Below the pieces are notes generated by a model. That model worked only from the letters and a program-made list of their open reading frames with translations. It was not told where the DNA came from and ran no database searches. From NCBI RefSeq assembly GCF_002127545.1, contig NZ_MUBK01000001.1:124001-188000 (forward strand): a stretch of DNA of 64,000 nucleotides, read 5' to 3'. Source of the stretch: Xenorhabdus beddingii. Its GTDB lineage: Bacteria; Pseudomonadota; Gammaproteobacteria; Enterobacterales; Enterobacteriaceae. The number at the start of each line of letters is the position of its first letter. Position 1 is the stretch's first letter. Both the position numbers and the translations under genes were made by a program. Below are positions 1 to 12,414 of this stretch, in pieces.

Positions 1-1871
1 AATATTTCAGTCGGTTGCATACTTTCGATAATCAAGTCGTGATACTGGGTCAAAGTTTGAAATAATAAGGTGATATCTTCACATAACCGTATCTTACCTA
101 TAGGGCTAAATTGACGTACATCCCGGCGGAAACCGTCGAGTAGTAAAAGCAGTGCAACAGGTAAGGAGGTATATATCACGGGTGAATTATCATTCTCTGC
201 CTTGTTATCGCTGTACAGCAGCTGTAACGTGGTGGGCGGTAGCTGATATACCAATAGAAAAACTGCCATCTCCAGTTCTGGCCAGCTTATACCTCCCCAA
301 TTAGCCTCTTGCTGAAAACGGTAGAGATGCCCGTCATTATCAATTTGCCAATGCCAATCACCAAAGGCATGACTAAGGGAAGAGCGTCTTGGTCGGGTAC
401 TTCCTGCAAAAAGAGGAATATTGAGCGAATTTAGCCAGATAGGTAAGTCAGGTAATTTGTATTCACCTATTTTGTGTTGTAAGCGTTCCCATGCATGACG
501 AATGGCTGCGCCTATTGGAATCTGAGGTAGCTGGCCGGAAATAACCATCAATGGTGATTGGCTAGTAGACTGAATAACAGTGTTGCACTGTGTAAACCAA
601 ACCTGCTGATTTTCATGAGATGTTTCAGCTATCAGATCACGTAATGGACGTAATCCCGGAAGATGTTGAGATATATGATAACCATCAAAAAACCACGCCT
701 TAGGATGGGCAGTGTTGGCTTGCTTTATTCGATTGAATTCAGTCAGCCCATAGATACTTTCTCCTATAAACCTCAAGTGCAACAAGGGTTTTTCATGTCT
801 GTCCGTAACTAACAAGGGAGTTTTTTTGGGGTTAATCAGCCTTCTTGCATATTTTTCCATTGCGGACGAATTCCAGGGCAACCAAGCCTCACCCAAGCCA
901 TATCTCTTTTCCATTGTTGGACAATGGATAAATATTTGTGTATCAGTGTCGTTTATTACTGCCGGATTCAGTAAATCAGATGGAGGTATTGTGGACGCTA
1001 GCGTAGAAAGAAAGTGGCAGTGATCATTTTTTAACAAGAGTTGCCAAAGTGGGCGCTGTTCACGTACCATCAGCGGTGATCGCGAAAAAACGGTTGACCA
1101 TGAAGCGGATTTTGTGATTTTTCTCACATGCCCAATGCTAGCAAACCAGATGTTTTCAGCTTTAAAGGCTAACGATTGCGCAAGTATTTTAACAGTACTG
1201 CCGGTATCGGGTTGATCATCAACAATCACAACGTCTGGACGTTCCGATTGCGTGTCAAGAAGACGAAATAGAGAATCCAGCTCCGAATGGTGATATTGAC
1301 AATAAGCATTAATATTCCTTAAAGGGCGTAATGTTAGCCATTCAGGGGACACTCCATTAATCTGCGTTAATCCTGCAACCCAACGTGGAGTGAGAAAACT
1401 CCCACCACTGCGGAGGCCGACAACCACGATGGGGCGCCCGGAGGCAAATTGGTGGGCGAAACGAATTGCATCATCCACACAAACTTCAGTATCCCCTAAA
1501 TCATAGCCATAACACTCTGGCAAAGGGAGAGCTAAAATACGGGTTAGCAAGTCCATCCAAGGAGAAAACTGCCCCTGCAATACAAGGCTTATTTGTTGGG
1601 AACACGTCGTTTCTGCCGTGATTTTGTGGCCACAAGCGATAGATAAAGCAGCCTGTTGCGCATGTATAGCAGAAAATTTGGTTTGATGGCGGATTGATGA
1701 CGACTGTTGACTCGCTTCAGCAAGAAGATTCAGATCACTCCATATTTGTCCTAGGGCGCAAGCTGATACATAACCATCGCCATTTTGAGCATATTCGGTG
1801 GTGAATAATTTCGCCACTAATTCTGAGGGGGTAATCTGTATTCTGGCGATATTGTCAGGATGTTTGGTCAT
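1..1871 (-). CDS. Phosphoribosyltransferase-like protein, partial
   Basis: A minus-strand frame stays open from an ATG at 1871 to the window edge (at least 623 residues, C-terminus missing). The start has a GAGGG ribosome site and lies 7 bases after the stop of the preceding gene. Residues about 145-160 read RPIVVVGLRSGGSFLTPR, like the N-terminal loop of type I phosphoribosyltransferases. Residues 214-226 (VVIVDDQPDTGST) fit the PRPP-binding signature of four hydrophobics, DD, then TGST. The downstream 400 residues are not recognised; an STRPRRSS stretch sits in the second half. It is probably a PRPP-dependent transferase acting on an unknown base or small molecule, as the last visible step of a four-gene operon. 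The fold is fairly sure; the substrate is unknown. Confidence 0.72.
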   Translation of the reverse strand, partial: MTKHPDNIARIQITPSELVAKLFTTEYAQNGDGYVSACALGQIWSDLNLLAEASQQSSSIRHQTKFSAIHAQQAALSIACGHKITAETTCSQQISLVLQGQFSPWMDLLTRILALPLPECYGYDLGDTEVCVDDAIRFAHQFASGRPIVVVGLRSGGSFLTPRWVAGLTQINGVSPEWLTLRPLRNINAYCQYHHSELDSLFRLLDTQSERPDVVIVDDQPDTGSTVKILAQSLAFKAENIWFASIGHVRKITKSASWSTVFSRSPLMVREQRPLWQLLLKNDHCHFLSTLASTIPPSDLLNPAVINDTDTQIFIHCPTMEKRYGLGEAWLPWNSSAMEKYARRLINPKKTPLLVTDRHEKPLLHLRFIGESIYGLTEFNRIKQANTAHPKAWFFDGYHISQHLPGLRPLRDLIAETSHENQQVWFTQCNTVIQSTSQSPLMVISGQLPQIPIGAAIRHAWERLQHKIGEYKLPDLPIWLNSLNIPLFAGSTRPRRSSLSHAFGDWHWQIDNDGHLYRFQQEANWGGISWPELEMAVFLLVYQLPPTTLQLLYSDNKAENDNSPVIYTSLPVALLLLLDGFRRDVRQFSPIGKIRLCEDITLLFQTLTQYHDLIIESMQPTEI

Positions 1872-1878
1872 TTTGCCC

Positions 1879-4800
1879 TCATTTTGTGCGTATCGCACTA
1901 ATAATCGCAATCGGATCAACTTCAGACAATTTAAAACGACCTTTCTCCTCTACAGCAATATGAATCAAAGCTTGTTGAATACACATCTCAATTTCTTCTG
2001 TTACGCCATAGGGGACAAGATTGAGTTGCCTGACAAACTGTTGACGCTGACTCTCAGTAAGTACATTCGCATGATAGGCAAGTAAATACTCCTTGCAGCG
2101 TTTAAATTGACTTTGCCAGATAGCTATTTCATCTGCGATAGCAGCGGCTGAGTTAGCATTCACTGCAACATAAGGAACGTGATGCAAGACTAAATTACGC
2201 AATCCCGTATTTTCTGGTGCGGTAATTAACTGTTGTAACGTGATCACCAAATCACGACGATGTAACAGACTGACAGCAATGCGTTCAGCAGCAACAAGAG
2301 ATAAGGGTTCCTGTACCATCCGCATAAGGGTTTGCTCTGGCCATTTTGCTGAAAAGAGCAATCCTATTTGTCCGGCGGTGGTATGAAGACACTCCCACTG
2401 TTCCTGATCATCTTCTGTTTTTTCCAATTGCTCAATAATACGGTGAAAAATCTCCCAGGCACGGTCAAAACCAGCAAGGTAAGCGCGAGTGACCTCATCA
2501 CGAACAAATTCATTCAAGCAGAGTGCAGCGAGCATTGACGCAAAGGGCAATGAATAGACTGTGATACGTTGGACAGAGAAATCAATCACAGATCGATAAT
2601 CGACATAAGTCTGGAACAATTCACGCCAGGGAGAATGACCCAGCATTTCATGCACATGTAAAACTTCATCGTTAGGTACATAGGAGAAATCATAAGCGGT
2701 ATCGAACAATACCCGCAGCCAAAGCACCAATTGTTCCAGATCGTTGTCCTGCCAATGCAAACCATCAAAACGCTTTAAGCGCAGGAAAAGTGTCCAGGTG
2801 CCGAACTGACAGACCTGATTTGATGATATCTGCCATTGAGGATTCCATTCTGCGATGCGTGACGCTAAGGCATTGAAGACATGTAAACGACCAATATCCT
2901 CTTCCGGTGCATTTGGAAGTTCGCAAAATTCCACAACCAATTCTTTCTGATTAAAGAGAAAGCCAGCTTTGTGTACGACAAAGGGGAGTGAAATCTCAAA
3001 GAGATTATTGGATAACCTTAACAGGCAAGAACGAGCATCACCAAAACCATCTGCGATACTGATCAATTTGCGCAAGCGAGTAGGTAACTCAGGTCCTGAT
3101 TCAGCCCGGAAACGAACTAGCATCCATTGATGTAATAAATTATGCAACTGGTGCGCATTTTCTATCGGTAGTTGTTCCGGTGTCATATTACCTGCAATGG
3201 GTATTAAGGACTGCCAACGTAAGAAATCATCCCCCAAAAGTTCCACAGTATCTTCTTTTAATTCAAGGTAAAAGGTGTCAGGCACTGGAAAATGACGCGC
3301 ATGTTCTATCCAGTTTTGAAAAGAATATAGTGCTGCTTTTTCAGTGACAGAAAGTGTTGATAGCCGGGCAAATGCCATCCAACCACTGAGTAAATCCAGA
3401 TAATTTTGATACGTTTTCACATCGCGTCTATCAACCAAATCGGCTAACACTGCCTTGAGCACCTGATCATAAGTATCCACTAAACCTATACGGCAAAGTG
3501 CTCTCAAAGTGGATAATTTCGCTTGATATAGCGTTTTCATCATACGGTCTGTGGATTGTAGTAAATCGGCAGCTTCACTTGCTTCAGCCAGTGCAGCGGC
3601 GGCTTTAAAACGTCTGAGTGGTGCCAGAAAAGCAACATAATCAGCAAATGCTTTGGGGGTACAGACCAAATTAGCCAGTGCGGTAGGTGGTAGCTGACCA
3701 TGATGAATGACTTCAAGCAGTTCGTGAACAGAAAGTGAGGATCCCACTTTATCAGCTAACGCGTGTAAAATGTTTACTCGGTCAGTATCTTCATAAATGG
3801 GAAGAATCTCTGTATCTGCAAGCACATGAAGCATACATTCCAGTAATAGAGGTCCATCCCCATTTGGGGACATTATTGCCGCATCAACCCATTGTGCTAA
3901 TGGTAGAACAGGTATTTTCTCAATCCATGCTTCGGTTTTGATGAATAACATAAGCAGACGCAGATCATTTAGTTGATTAACCTTCTCTGCTAACATAGGG
4001 ATCGCCTTGCATAAATGCGGTAATGTCGATTGAGGAGCTGTTTTGGCTCTGAAAGCACAGAGATAATAGGTTGTTTCTTCCGTTGCTGACCAATAAGAAG
4101 GGTAAAGCGTCATCACTTCCTCGCCCATTTTTGCGAGCAGCCAACCCGTTAAACTTGGACTGCGGACAGTATCACCATGATGTATCCAAGCGTCCGTTGG
4201 GAAAAGGCTACGTTGTCTGAGTTCAAGACCTACTTTTTCCTTTAAAACTGGCAATCCCGCCAGCGTATTTTGTAAGACATCAGAAAGATATTGAGAAGTC
4301 AGCTCTGTAATAGGTGGTAAGGACTCACTATCGTCAAATATACGCTGCACAGAAGCAGGCAAATTAACCGTTTCAGTGGATTCTGTTTTCAATTCGATAA
4401 GCGGTTTTTGTGTACTGAAGTAGGCTTGCTCTCCCACACTATCAATGACAACCCATGAAACCGATGGGATATTGGCTAACTGGGTAAGAAAAACCGGTAA
4501 TTTTTGCTGGCGGAACATGATACCGGCATGTTCACTGGCAACACCGGATTCAACGAAGACAGCAACAAGCGTGGATTGTACTGACGGGGAAAGACTCAGG
4601 TAACGCGACCATGCATCGTCTAATGTTGATGTTGAAAGAAAAGCGCCTAAAGCGGGCTTGGTAGGATGCAGTAATGCTGCCACAGGAAATACTTGCATAC
4701 AGCGTGCCAGATCCGTTTTTATTTCAGAGGTTAATTGTTCAACCTGACGTTCAAGTGCATATCCCGGTGCGGGGCGAACCTGCACTAACCAAATCTTATC

Positions 4801-5577
4801 CACATGAACCTGGCGTAATTGCGTACCATGCCACAGGGGAGAGGTTAAAGTTGGCCAATGATAAGCAACAGAATTAACTCTCGAGCCGGGAGATTGTGCA
4901 GACGCAAAACCAAAACCGAAGGCCAATTCTCCCCGGACTCCTTCAACGCCATTTAACGTTAATCCGGTCACGGATACCAGACCATGATCTGTTTCCAATA
5001 CCCACTCAGTATCTAATGCTGTTTCAGAAAAATATTGATGTAATTTATTGATAATTTTATATAAATTATGACATTCATTAGCTATAAGATAAGGAGCCTG
5101 TAAGGAATCCATGATAGGCGGAATATCTTCTGACGGTGCATCTTCAATCAATTTTTGAACGAAACAACTGATAGGTTGTGGTTGATAATCAGGATCACTT
5201 AATCTCTGTTGTTCAATGGACTGAGATTCAAATCCACTGAAAGTTACCGCAGAAAGTGTATCGCTAAAATCTGCCGAGCAATGACAGATGATACTGGCAT
5301 AACCTCCGGCATTGACGAAGGTATTACCATCTTCCAAACCGGCACTACGAATAATCCAGGGGGGAGGGCCACAAACTTCCTCTACCTGTTTAATCCAGTC
5401 AAGGTGTTCAGCGATGTCATTACTGTAGAGAGTGCGTAACAACATGTTATCAACATGTGGGTGACTTTCTACAATGGCAAGCGCTTTATCAGCTATAAAT
5501 CCCACTAAAGGTGGAATAAATGTTGAAAAATCAGGGTGCCGGGAAAGTTGTTGTAATCGTTCAAATTTAACCGTCAT
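1879..5577 (-). CDS. PEP-synthase/PPDK-like protein, 1232 aa, novel C-terminus
   Basis: Residues about 75-95 (IIRSAGLEDGNTFVNAGGYA) match the ATP-binding loop of PEP synthase and pyruvate phosphate dikinase. IWLVQVRPAPG at about 262-272 matches the conserved end of that domain. Residues 342-363 contain SGVASEHAG, corresponding to the swivelling phosphohistidine domain, with H350 the likely phosphocarrier. The following 860 or so residues do not look like the PEP/pyruvate TIM barrel; I recognise nothing there beyond a possible HxxxxGH motif (HVHEMLGH) in the last third. By family logic it splits ATP through a phosphohistidine and passes phosphate to an unknown acceptor. It lies 18 bases after the phosphatase gene and 7 before the phosphoribosyltransferase. 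RBS AAGAG precedes the ATG. Domain calls are good; the reaction is inference. Confidence 0.7.
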   Translation of the reverse strand: MTVKFERLQQLSRHPDFSTFIPPLVGFIADKALAIVESHPHVDNMLLRTLYSNDIAEHLDWIKQVEEVCGPPPWIIRSAGLEDGNTFVNAGGYASIICHCSADFSDTLSAVTFSGFESQSIEQQRLSDPDYQPQPISCFVQKLIEDAPSEDIPPIMDSLQAPYLIANECHNLYKIINKLHQYFSETALDTEWVLETDHGLVSVTGLTLNGVEGVRGELAFGFGFASAQSPGSRVNSVAYHWPTLTSPLWHGTQLRQVHVDKIWLVQVRPAPGYALERQVEQLTSEIKTDLARCMQVFPVAALLHPTKPALGAFLSTSTLDDAWSRYLSLSPSVQSTLVAVFVESGVASEHAGIMFRQQKLPVFLTQLANIPSVSWVVIDSVGEQAYFSTQKPLIELKTESTETVNLPASVQRIFDDSESLPPITELTSQYLSDVLQNTLAGLPVLKEKVGLELRQRSLFPTDAWIHHGDTVRSPSLTGWLLAKMGEEVMTLYPSYWSATEETTYYLCAFRAKTAPQSTLPHLCKAIPMLAEKVNQLNDLRLLMLFIKTEAWIEKIPVLPLAQWVDAAIMSPNGDGPLLLECMLHVLADTEILPIYEDTDRVNILHALADKVGSSLSVHELLEVIHHGQLPPTALANLVCTPKAFADYVAFLAPLRRFKAAAALAEASEAADLLQSTDRMMKTLYQAKLSTLRALCRIGLVDTYDQVLKAVLADLVDRRDVKTYQNYLDLLSGWMAFARLSTLSVTEKAALYSFQNWIEHARHFPVPDTFYLELKEDTVELLGDDFLRWQSLIPIAGNMTPEQLPIENAHQLHNLLHQWMLVRFRAESGPELPTRLRKLISIADGFGDARSCLLRLSNNLFEISLPFVVHKAGFLFNQKELVVEFCELPNAPEEDIGRLHVFNALASRIAEWNPQWQISSNQVCQFGTWTLFLRLKRFDGLHWQDNDLEQLVLWLRVLFDTAYDFSYVPNDEVLHVHEMLGHSPWRELFQTYVDYRSVIDFSVQRITVYSLPFASMLAALCLNEFVRDEVTRAYLAGFDRAWEIFHRIIEQLEKTEDDQEQWECLHTTAGQIGLLFSAKWPEQTLMRMVQEPLSLVAAERIAVSLLHRRDLVITLQQLITAPENTGLRNLVLHHVPYVAVNANSAAAIADEIAIWQSQFKRCKEYLLAYHANVLTESQRQQFVRQLNLVPYGVTEEIEMCIQQALIHIAVEEKGRFKLSEVDPIAIISAIRTK

Positions 5578-5595
5578 ACGTTTCTCTTCTTACCC

Positions 5596-6262
5596 TTAAA
5601 GCCATAATCTCAAGTGATTTTTCGCGTTAGTAAGTACGAGCCGCGATTTTCCACCTATCTCTTCATTCTCTATAATATGCAAGGCACTATTACTGATGCG
5701 TATACGCCAATGGCGCAGCAGAGAGACTTCTAATCCCAGCAACACAAAAATTGCCAGTTCTATAGTGAATGCATGGGAAACGATCACAGTGACTTTTTCC
5801 TTGCCGCGCTCTTGGTGTCGTTGGCATAAAAAATCAGTCACCCGTGCTTTTTGTTCAGCGACAGTTTCTACTTCGGGCCTTACATTAATTGTAGGGTTAT
5901 CTAAACGCTCTTGTAGCATTGCATCCCATTCAGACAGAGTTAATGCTGGTGTCAGTGAGGGTTCTATGCGTACTTCTTCCAAACGCTCATCAGAGACCAA
6001 CGGTAAATTATGTCGTGTTGTGAGGAAGTTGGCAGTTTGCATTGCTCGGGTCATTGGGCTACTAAATATCTTTCCTCCAATTAATTCCTTGGGGATACTA
6101 TTGGCCAATAACTGTGCTTGTTGCTGACCAACCGTAGTCAACGAAGAGTCCGGCATTACTGAACTGATTAATACATGTTCATCCTGTAGATTACATGTTG
6201 CTTCTGCATGCCGGATGAAGACAAAACGATGGTTCTTTGTTGAAGCCATGTTGGCTGATGAC

Positions 6263-6279
<17 letters not shown>
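5596..6279 (-). CDS. Histidine phosphatase family protein
   Basis: A 227-residue protein of the phosphoglycerate-mutase-like histidine phosphatase superfamily. FIRHAEAT near residue 21 carries the RHG-type catalytic histidine. A second histidine lies in VSHAFT in the C-terminal third, and SSPMTRAMQTA is the conserved helix after the second strand. It removes phosphate from a small phosphorylated metabolite via a phosphohistidine. The ATG at 6279 overlaps the end of the aminotransferase gene and has an AAGGT site; an alternative ATG at 6249 has no clear site. Translational overlap places it in the same operon as the aminotransferase and the PEP-synthase-like gene, suggesting it dephosphorylates a pathway intermediate. 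Substrate unknown. Confidence 0.75.
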
Positions 6280-8408
<2,129 letters not shown>

Positions 8409-9851
8409 ATGCTTTATAAGTATGCAAAAAAATTAATTAAGTTTTTTAGTGTATTTCTAATTTCAGGAACGAGTTTGTCCACATGGGCTATCACTAGCTT
8501 AGACAAAAATGGGAGCGAATTAGAAGAAAATGTAATAAAAGTAGGTATTACCGAATTTGGGGGAGCCCGTAGACTTATGCAAGATCAAACGGAAGCACTT
8601 CGTACTGCATTGAATAATAAAAAAGCTCAGAATGTTATTTTGTTCATTGGTGATGGTATGGGGGATTCTGAAATAACTCTAGCACGTAATTATGCTAAAG
8701 GAGCAAGGGGAAGATTCAAAGGAATTGACGCACTACCTTTTACAGGACAATATACTCATTGTTCTCTGGATAAAGAAAACAAAAAAATAAATTATGTTTC
8801 GGATTCTGCATCCTCAGCTACTTCCTGGGCGACAGGGATAAAAACTTATAATGGTGCACTATCGATTGATGTTTTTGGTCGGCCTCATCAGACTTTATTT
8901 GAGTTAGCAAAAAAGAATGGAAAAGCAACCGGTAATGTCACTACAGCTGAAGTTCAAGATGCCACACCTGCAGCATTATATGCTCATGTCACAGAGCGTG
9001 GATGTTATGGGCCAATAGAAACATCAGAAATATGTCCCAATGATGCTCTCGAAAAAGGTGGTAAAGGTTCTATTACGGAACAACTTCTGGCTATACGTGC
9101 AGATGTTACATTAGGAGGGGGAATTGATATCTTTTCCCAGCGGTCAATGGCTGGCATTAATACAGGAAAGACTCTGAAACAACAAGCGTTGGAACAAGGA
9201 TATCAATGGGTAACAGATGTCGCATCATTGAACATGGTTAAAGGTGTAAATCAAAACAGCCCATTATTGGGATTATTTAATGAGGAAGTTTTGCACGAAA
9301 TGTGGGTGGGACCAAAAGCGATTTATCATGGAAATATTAACGAAGCTCCTGTGAAATGCAAACTGAATTCGAAAAGAAGTCCACAGCAGCCGACACTAGT
9401 ACAGATGACTGAAAAAGCGATTGAACTACTAAAGACCAATAAAAATGGCTTCTTTTTGCAAGTAGAAAGCGCGTTGATTGATGATTATGAGCACTCGGCA
9501 AACCCGTGCGCACAAATTGGTGAAGTAATTGCTTTGGATGAGGCAATACAAGCTGGTTTGAAATTTGCAAAACAACATGGGGACACATTAGTGATTGTCG
9601 CTGCAGATCATGGACATTCTAGTCAGATTATTGAACCTAATGTTAAAGCTCCTGGTTTGACCCGTTCACTGATTACTAAAGATGAAGCCGTTATCACAGT
9701 CAGTTATGGTAATTCAGAAACAACTTCTCAGAAACATACTGGTACACAATTACGTGTAGCAGCTTATGGTCCACACGCTGCAAATATTGTTGGATTAACC
9801 GACCAGACTGATCTGTTTTTTACCATACGGGATGCCATGGGTTTGAAATAA
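8409..9851 (+). CDS. phoA: Periplasmic alkaline phosphatase
   Basis: A 480-residue PhoA homologue that hydrolyses phosphomonoesters in the periplasm. A signal peptide ends at about TWA (residue 27). The active-site serine is S133 in SDSASS and the substrate arginine R197. Metal ligands match E. coli PhoA: D184 (VQDATPAA), E353, D358, H362, D400-H401 (VAADHGH) and H443 (KHTGTQ). A cysteine pair around GCYGP...ICP is kept. One oddity: the position equivalent to K328 in E. coli is aspartate (D359, in IDDYEH), a second-shell residue that tunes phosphate binding. It is transcribed alone, with a hairpin terminator about 90 bases downstream. The TATAGG-type ribosome site is weak. Confidence 0.95.
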   Translation: MLYKYAKKLIKFFSVFLISGTSLSTWAITSLDKNGSELEENVIKVGITEFGGARRLMQDQTEALRTALNNKKAQNVILFIGDGMGDSEITLARNYAKGARGRFKGIDALPFTGQYTHCSLDKENKKINYVSDSASSATSWATGIKTYNGALSIDVFGRPHQTLFELAKKNGKATGNVTTAEVQDATPAALYAHVTERGCYGPIETSEICPNDALEKGGKGSITEQLLAIRADVTLGGGIDIFSQRSMAGINTGKTLKQQALEQGYQWVTDVASLNMVKGVNQNSPLLGLFNEEVLHEMWVGPKAIYHGNINEAPVKCKLNSKRSPQQPTLVQMTEKAIELLKTNKNGFFLQVESALIDDYEHSANPCAQIGEVIALDEAIQAGLKFAKQHGDTLVIVAADHGHSSQIIEPNVKAPGLTRSLITKDEAVITVSYGNSETTSQKHTGTQLRVAAYGPHAANIVGLTDQTDLFFTIRDAMGLK

Positions 9852-9937
9852 TATAGATATAACAGTTTGTTATATAATCAACTCGCACAACATTCATGCT
9901 GCAATAGTGATCTTATTTACCCCGAATTCTGCCTAAG

Positions 9938-9989
9938 CCATCACTGGAAAATCTTCTTCTGAGCAGAAAAATTTCAGTGATGGTTTTTT
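9938..9989 (+). terminator. Hairpin terminator after phoA
   Basis: CCATCACTG (9938-9946) pairs with CAGTGATGG (9975-9983), followed by six T. The 28-base loop and the downstream TTCCATTTAAG resemble the element after barA at 51290-51345, so it may belong to a small repeat family. Confidence 0.6.
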
Positions 9990-10092
9990 CCATTTAAGGT
10001 ATTAAGCAATTACACCATCTAGAACGGCCAATAAAAATCCTTTTAATGTGTATTAGTTCAGATTAGATCTGACACTTTGTTGTGGCACGACC

Positions 10093-10562
10093 TTGAAAAC
10101 GTTAAAAAGCGCCTACTGGCACTTGAAAAACATGTTGCTTAAAGCGGGTCATTTCCATTCGGATAGGAGGAATCAATACGCCAGTCATCATTATCACAAC
10201 AAAATGAAATATAACGCATTAATCTGTTCAATAAGAGGGGAAGGTTGTTGTGATGACAATGCGGCGATGGAAAGCGTCTACCACACGCTGAAAACGGAGT
10301 TGATGCGGGGTAAAAATTTTATCCGACATTCCGCAGCTATATCTGTAATTCATTGATCTTAAAATGATTGAATGTATTTTGACCGTGCATTAATTCTTAA
10401 TAAAAACAATAAACTATGAATAAGGTGCGGAATGACGGTTTTATCAGCAGAGAACAGGCGATGAGTGCAATATTCAATTATATCGAAATGTCTTACAATC
10501 GCCGCAGTAAACACTCGACTCTAGGCTATCTGACACCAGTGGATTATGAGATAGCGGCCTAA
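10093..10562 (+). pseudogene. IS3-family transposase remnant (orfB C-terminus)
   Basis: The frame at 10093-10356 contains HFHSDRRNQYASHHY and DDNAAMESVYHTLKTEL, the second half of the IS3-family DDE integrase core. After a gap the C-terminal end reappears at about 10450-10562 (YNRRSKHSTLGYLTPVDYE then stop). The N-terminal catalytic part and orfA are missing and the frame is broken, so the element is dead. The right end abuts the 3' end of the deformylase gene. Confidence 0.85.
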
Positions 10563-10590
10563 ATTAGGTGAGAATAATTTCAGGAACAGA

Positions 10591-11097
10591 TCAATTTTTC
10601 CTACTATTGAGATATTTCTTTACTTTTTTCAGAGCCATCTGCCTTTTCAGTGGTGACAAATAATCGATAAAAATAATGCCCTGTAAATGATCGATTTCAT
10701 GCTGCATCACTATCGATAGAAAATCCTCACGCTCTATCGTTATCGGCTTACCATACCGATCCCATGCCTCTACCTTCACTTTTTCAAACCGTTCAACATC
10801 GGCATAATATCCCGGTACTGACAGACAACCCTCTTGATTCAACACCCGGCGCTCTTGTTCAACAATCTTAGGATTGACCAAAACTAACGGCTGATCGCGG
10901 TCTGGCGAAAGATCAATGACCAAAATGGCTTCTTTCCGCCCAACCTGTGGCGCTGCCAGCCCAATACCATTATCGGTGTGATACATCGTCTCCAACATAT
11001 CATCAATCAGCGTCTGAACTTTATCAACATCAGTGACATCAACGCATTTTTGCCTCAGCCTTTCATCCGGAATGGTGAGAATATCTAAAATTGCCAT
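10591..11097 (-). CDS. def: Peptide deformylase
   Basis: A 168-residue metallo-hydrolase that removes the N-formyl group from nascent proteins. All three family motifs are present: GIGLAAPQ at 44-51, EGCLSVP at 89-95 (metal-binding Cys91) and QHEIDHLQG at 132-140 (His133, His137 metal ligands, Glu134 catalytic). It sits alone, next to the transsulfuration pair and away from the usual def-fmt operon. It may therefore be a second deformylase paralogue; the window cannot show whether another exists. Confidence 0.93.
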   Translation of the reverse strand: MAILDILTIPDERLRQKCVDVTDVDKVQTLIDDMLETMYHTDNGIGLAAPQVGRKEAILVIDLSPDRDQPLVLVNPKIVEQERRVLNQEGCLSVPGYYADVERFEKVKVEAWDRYGKPITIEREDFLSIVMQHEIDHLQGIIFIDYLSPLKRQMALKKVKKYLNSRKN

Positions 11098-11203
11098 AAC
11101 TGATTATCCTCTTTTGGAAGTTGAACATATCTTATTCGCAATAAAAATGCCAAACGAAAATATCACGTTTGGCATAATGTCTTTGGTTATACTCTTTTTA
11201 CTG

Positions 11204-12388
11204 TTATACGTTCGCTTTCTCAAACGCCTGAGATAAATCCGCAATCAAATCATCAGCATTTTCAATGCCTACGGAAATACGGATCAACTGCGGCGTAATA
11301 CCGGCCGCCAGACGTTTTTCCAACGGAATGGACGCATGGGTCATGGTAAATGGCTGACCAATCAAACTTTCCACTCCCCCCAAACTTTCCGCCAATATGA
11401 ATAATTGCAATGCCTTAATGACCCGGCGCGTGTAATCCTCATCACCTTTCAAAACAATGGAAATCATGCCGCCAAAACCCCGCATCTGACGTTTCGCCAG
11501 TTCATGCTGAGGATGGGAAATAAGGCCAGGATAATAGACTTTTTCAACCTGTGGCTGCTGCTCTAACCAATGCGCAATCTTCCCTGCACTGTCAATATGG
11601 CGTTCCATACGCAGTGCCAGTGTCCGAATGCCACGCAGGACAAGGAAGCTGCTAAACGGATCAAGGATGCCACCAATGGAGTTTTGCAGGAATGCAACCT
11701 GCTCTGCCAATTCTGTGTTGTTACCCACGACAGCAAGGCCCGCAACAACATCAGAATGTCCGTTAAGGTATTTGGTTGCAGAATGAACAACAATGTCAAA
11801 ACCCAAATCGAGTGGACGCTGAATGTAAGGGGAAGCGAAAGTATTGTCTGCGACACTGATAATGTTGTGACGCTGCGCAATCTGTGCGACAGCTTCCAGA
11901 TCAACCAATTTCAACAGTGGATTGGTTGGCGTTTCCACCCAAATCATTTTCGTATCGGGCTGAATCGCGGCTTCCAGAGCTGCAGTATCTCCGGCTGCAA
12001 CGTAAGTGACCCGTAAACCCGCTGTCCGGCGACGCACTTTCTCCAAAAGTCGATAAGTCCCCCCGTAAAGATCATCCACGGCAATGATATGGCTATCTTT
12101 ATCCAGTAACTCAAGAATGGTTGAACTGGCCGCCAGGCCAGAACCAAAAGCATAACCACGAGTTCCATTCTCCAGTTCAGCAATCGCTCGTTCCAATGCA
12201 TCGCGCGTCGGGTTTCCACTGCGGGAATACTCATACCCGGTATGCTCGCCGGGGGCGGGTTGGGCATAAGTCGATGTTGCATAGATAGCCGGCATTACGG
12301 CTCCCGTATGATCAGGAACATAGCCTGCATGAACGCTTTTTGTATCAAACTTAATCTGATTAAACTGAGTCTTATTAAACTTAGTCAT
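11204..12388 (-). CDS. Cystathionine gamma-lyase/synthase family enzyme
   Basis: A 394-residue PLP enzyme of the Cys/Met metabolism family. GYEYSRSGNPTRDALE at 52-67 and the PLP lysine K206 in VVHSATKYLNGH are diagnostic. The ATG at 12388 is chosen because CAGGAA lies just upstream and the longer start at 12436 would overlap the cbs stop. It is downstream of, and surely co-transcribed with, a cystathionine beta-synthase gene (27-base gap). The pair suggests reverse transsulfuration, homocysteine to cysteine, making this a gamma-lyase (MccB-like). Sequence alone does not separate lyase from gamma-synthase (MetB). Confidence 0.85.
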   Translation of the reverse strand: MTKFNKTQFNQIKFDTKSVHAGYVPDHTGAVMPAIYATSTYAQPAPGEHTGYEYSRSGNPTRDALERAIAELENGTRGYAFGSGLAASSTILELLDKDSHIIAVDDLYGGTYRLLEKVRRRTAGLRVTYVAAGDTAALEAAIQPDTKMIWVETPTNPLLKLVDLEAVAQIAQRHNIISVADNTFASPYIQRPLDLGFDIVVHSATKYLNGHSDVVAGLAVVGNNTELAEQVAFLQNSIGGILDPFSSFLVLRGIRTLALRMERHIDSAGKIAHWLEQQPQVEKVYYPGLISHPQHELAKRQMRGFGGMISIVLKGDEDYTRRVIKALQLFILAESLGGVESLIGQPFTMTHASIPLEKRLAAGITPQLIRISVGIENADDLIADLSQAFEKANV

Positions 12389-12414
12389 TAATTTATTCCT
12401 GAAAGAGAAATGGT

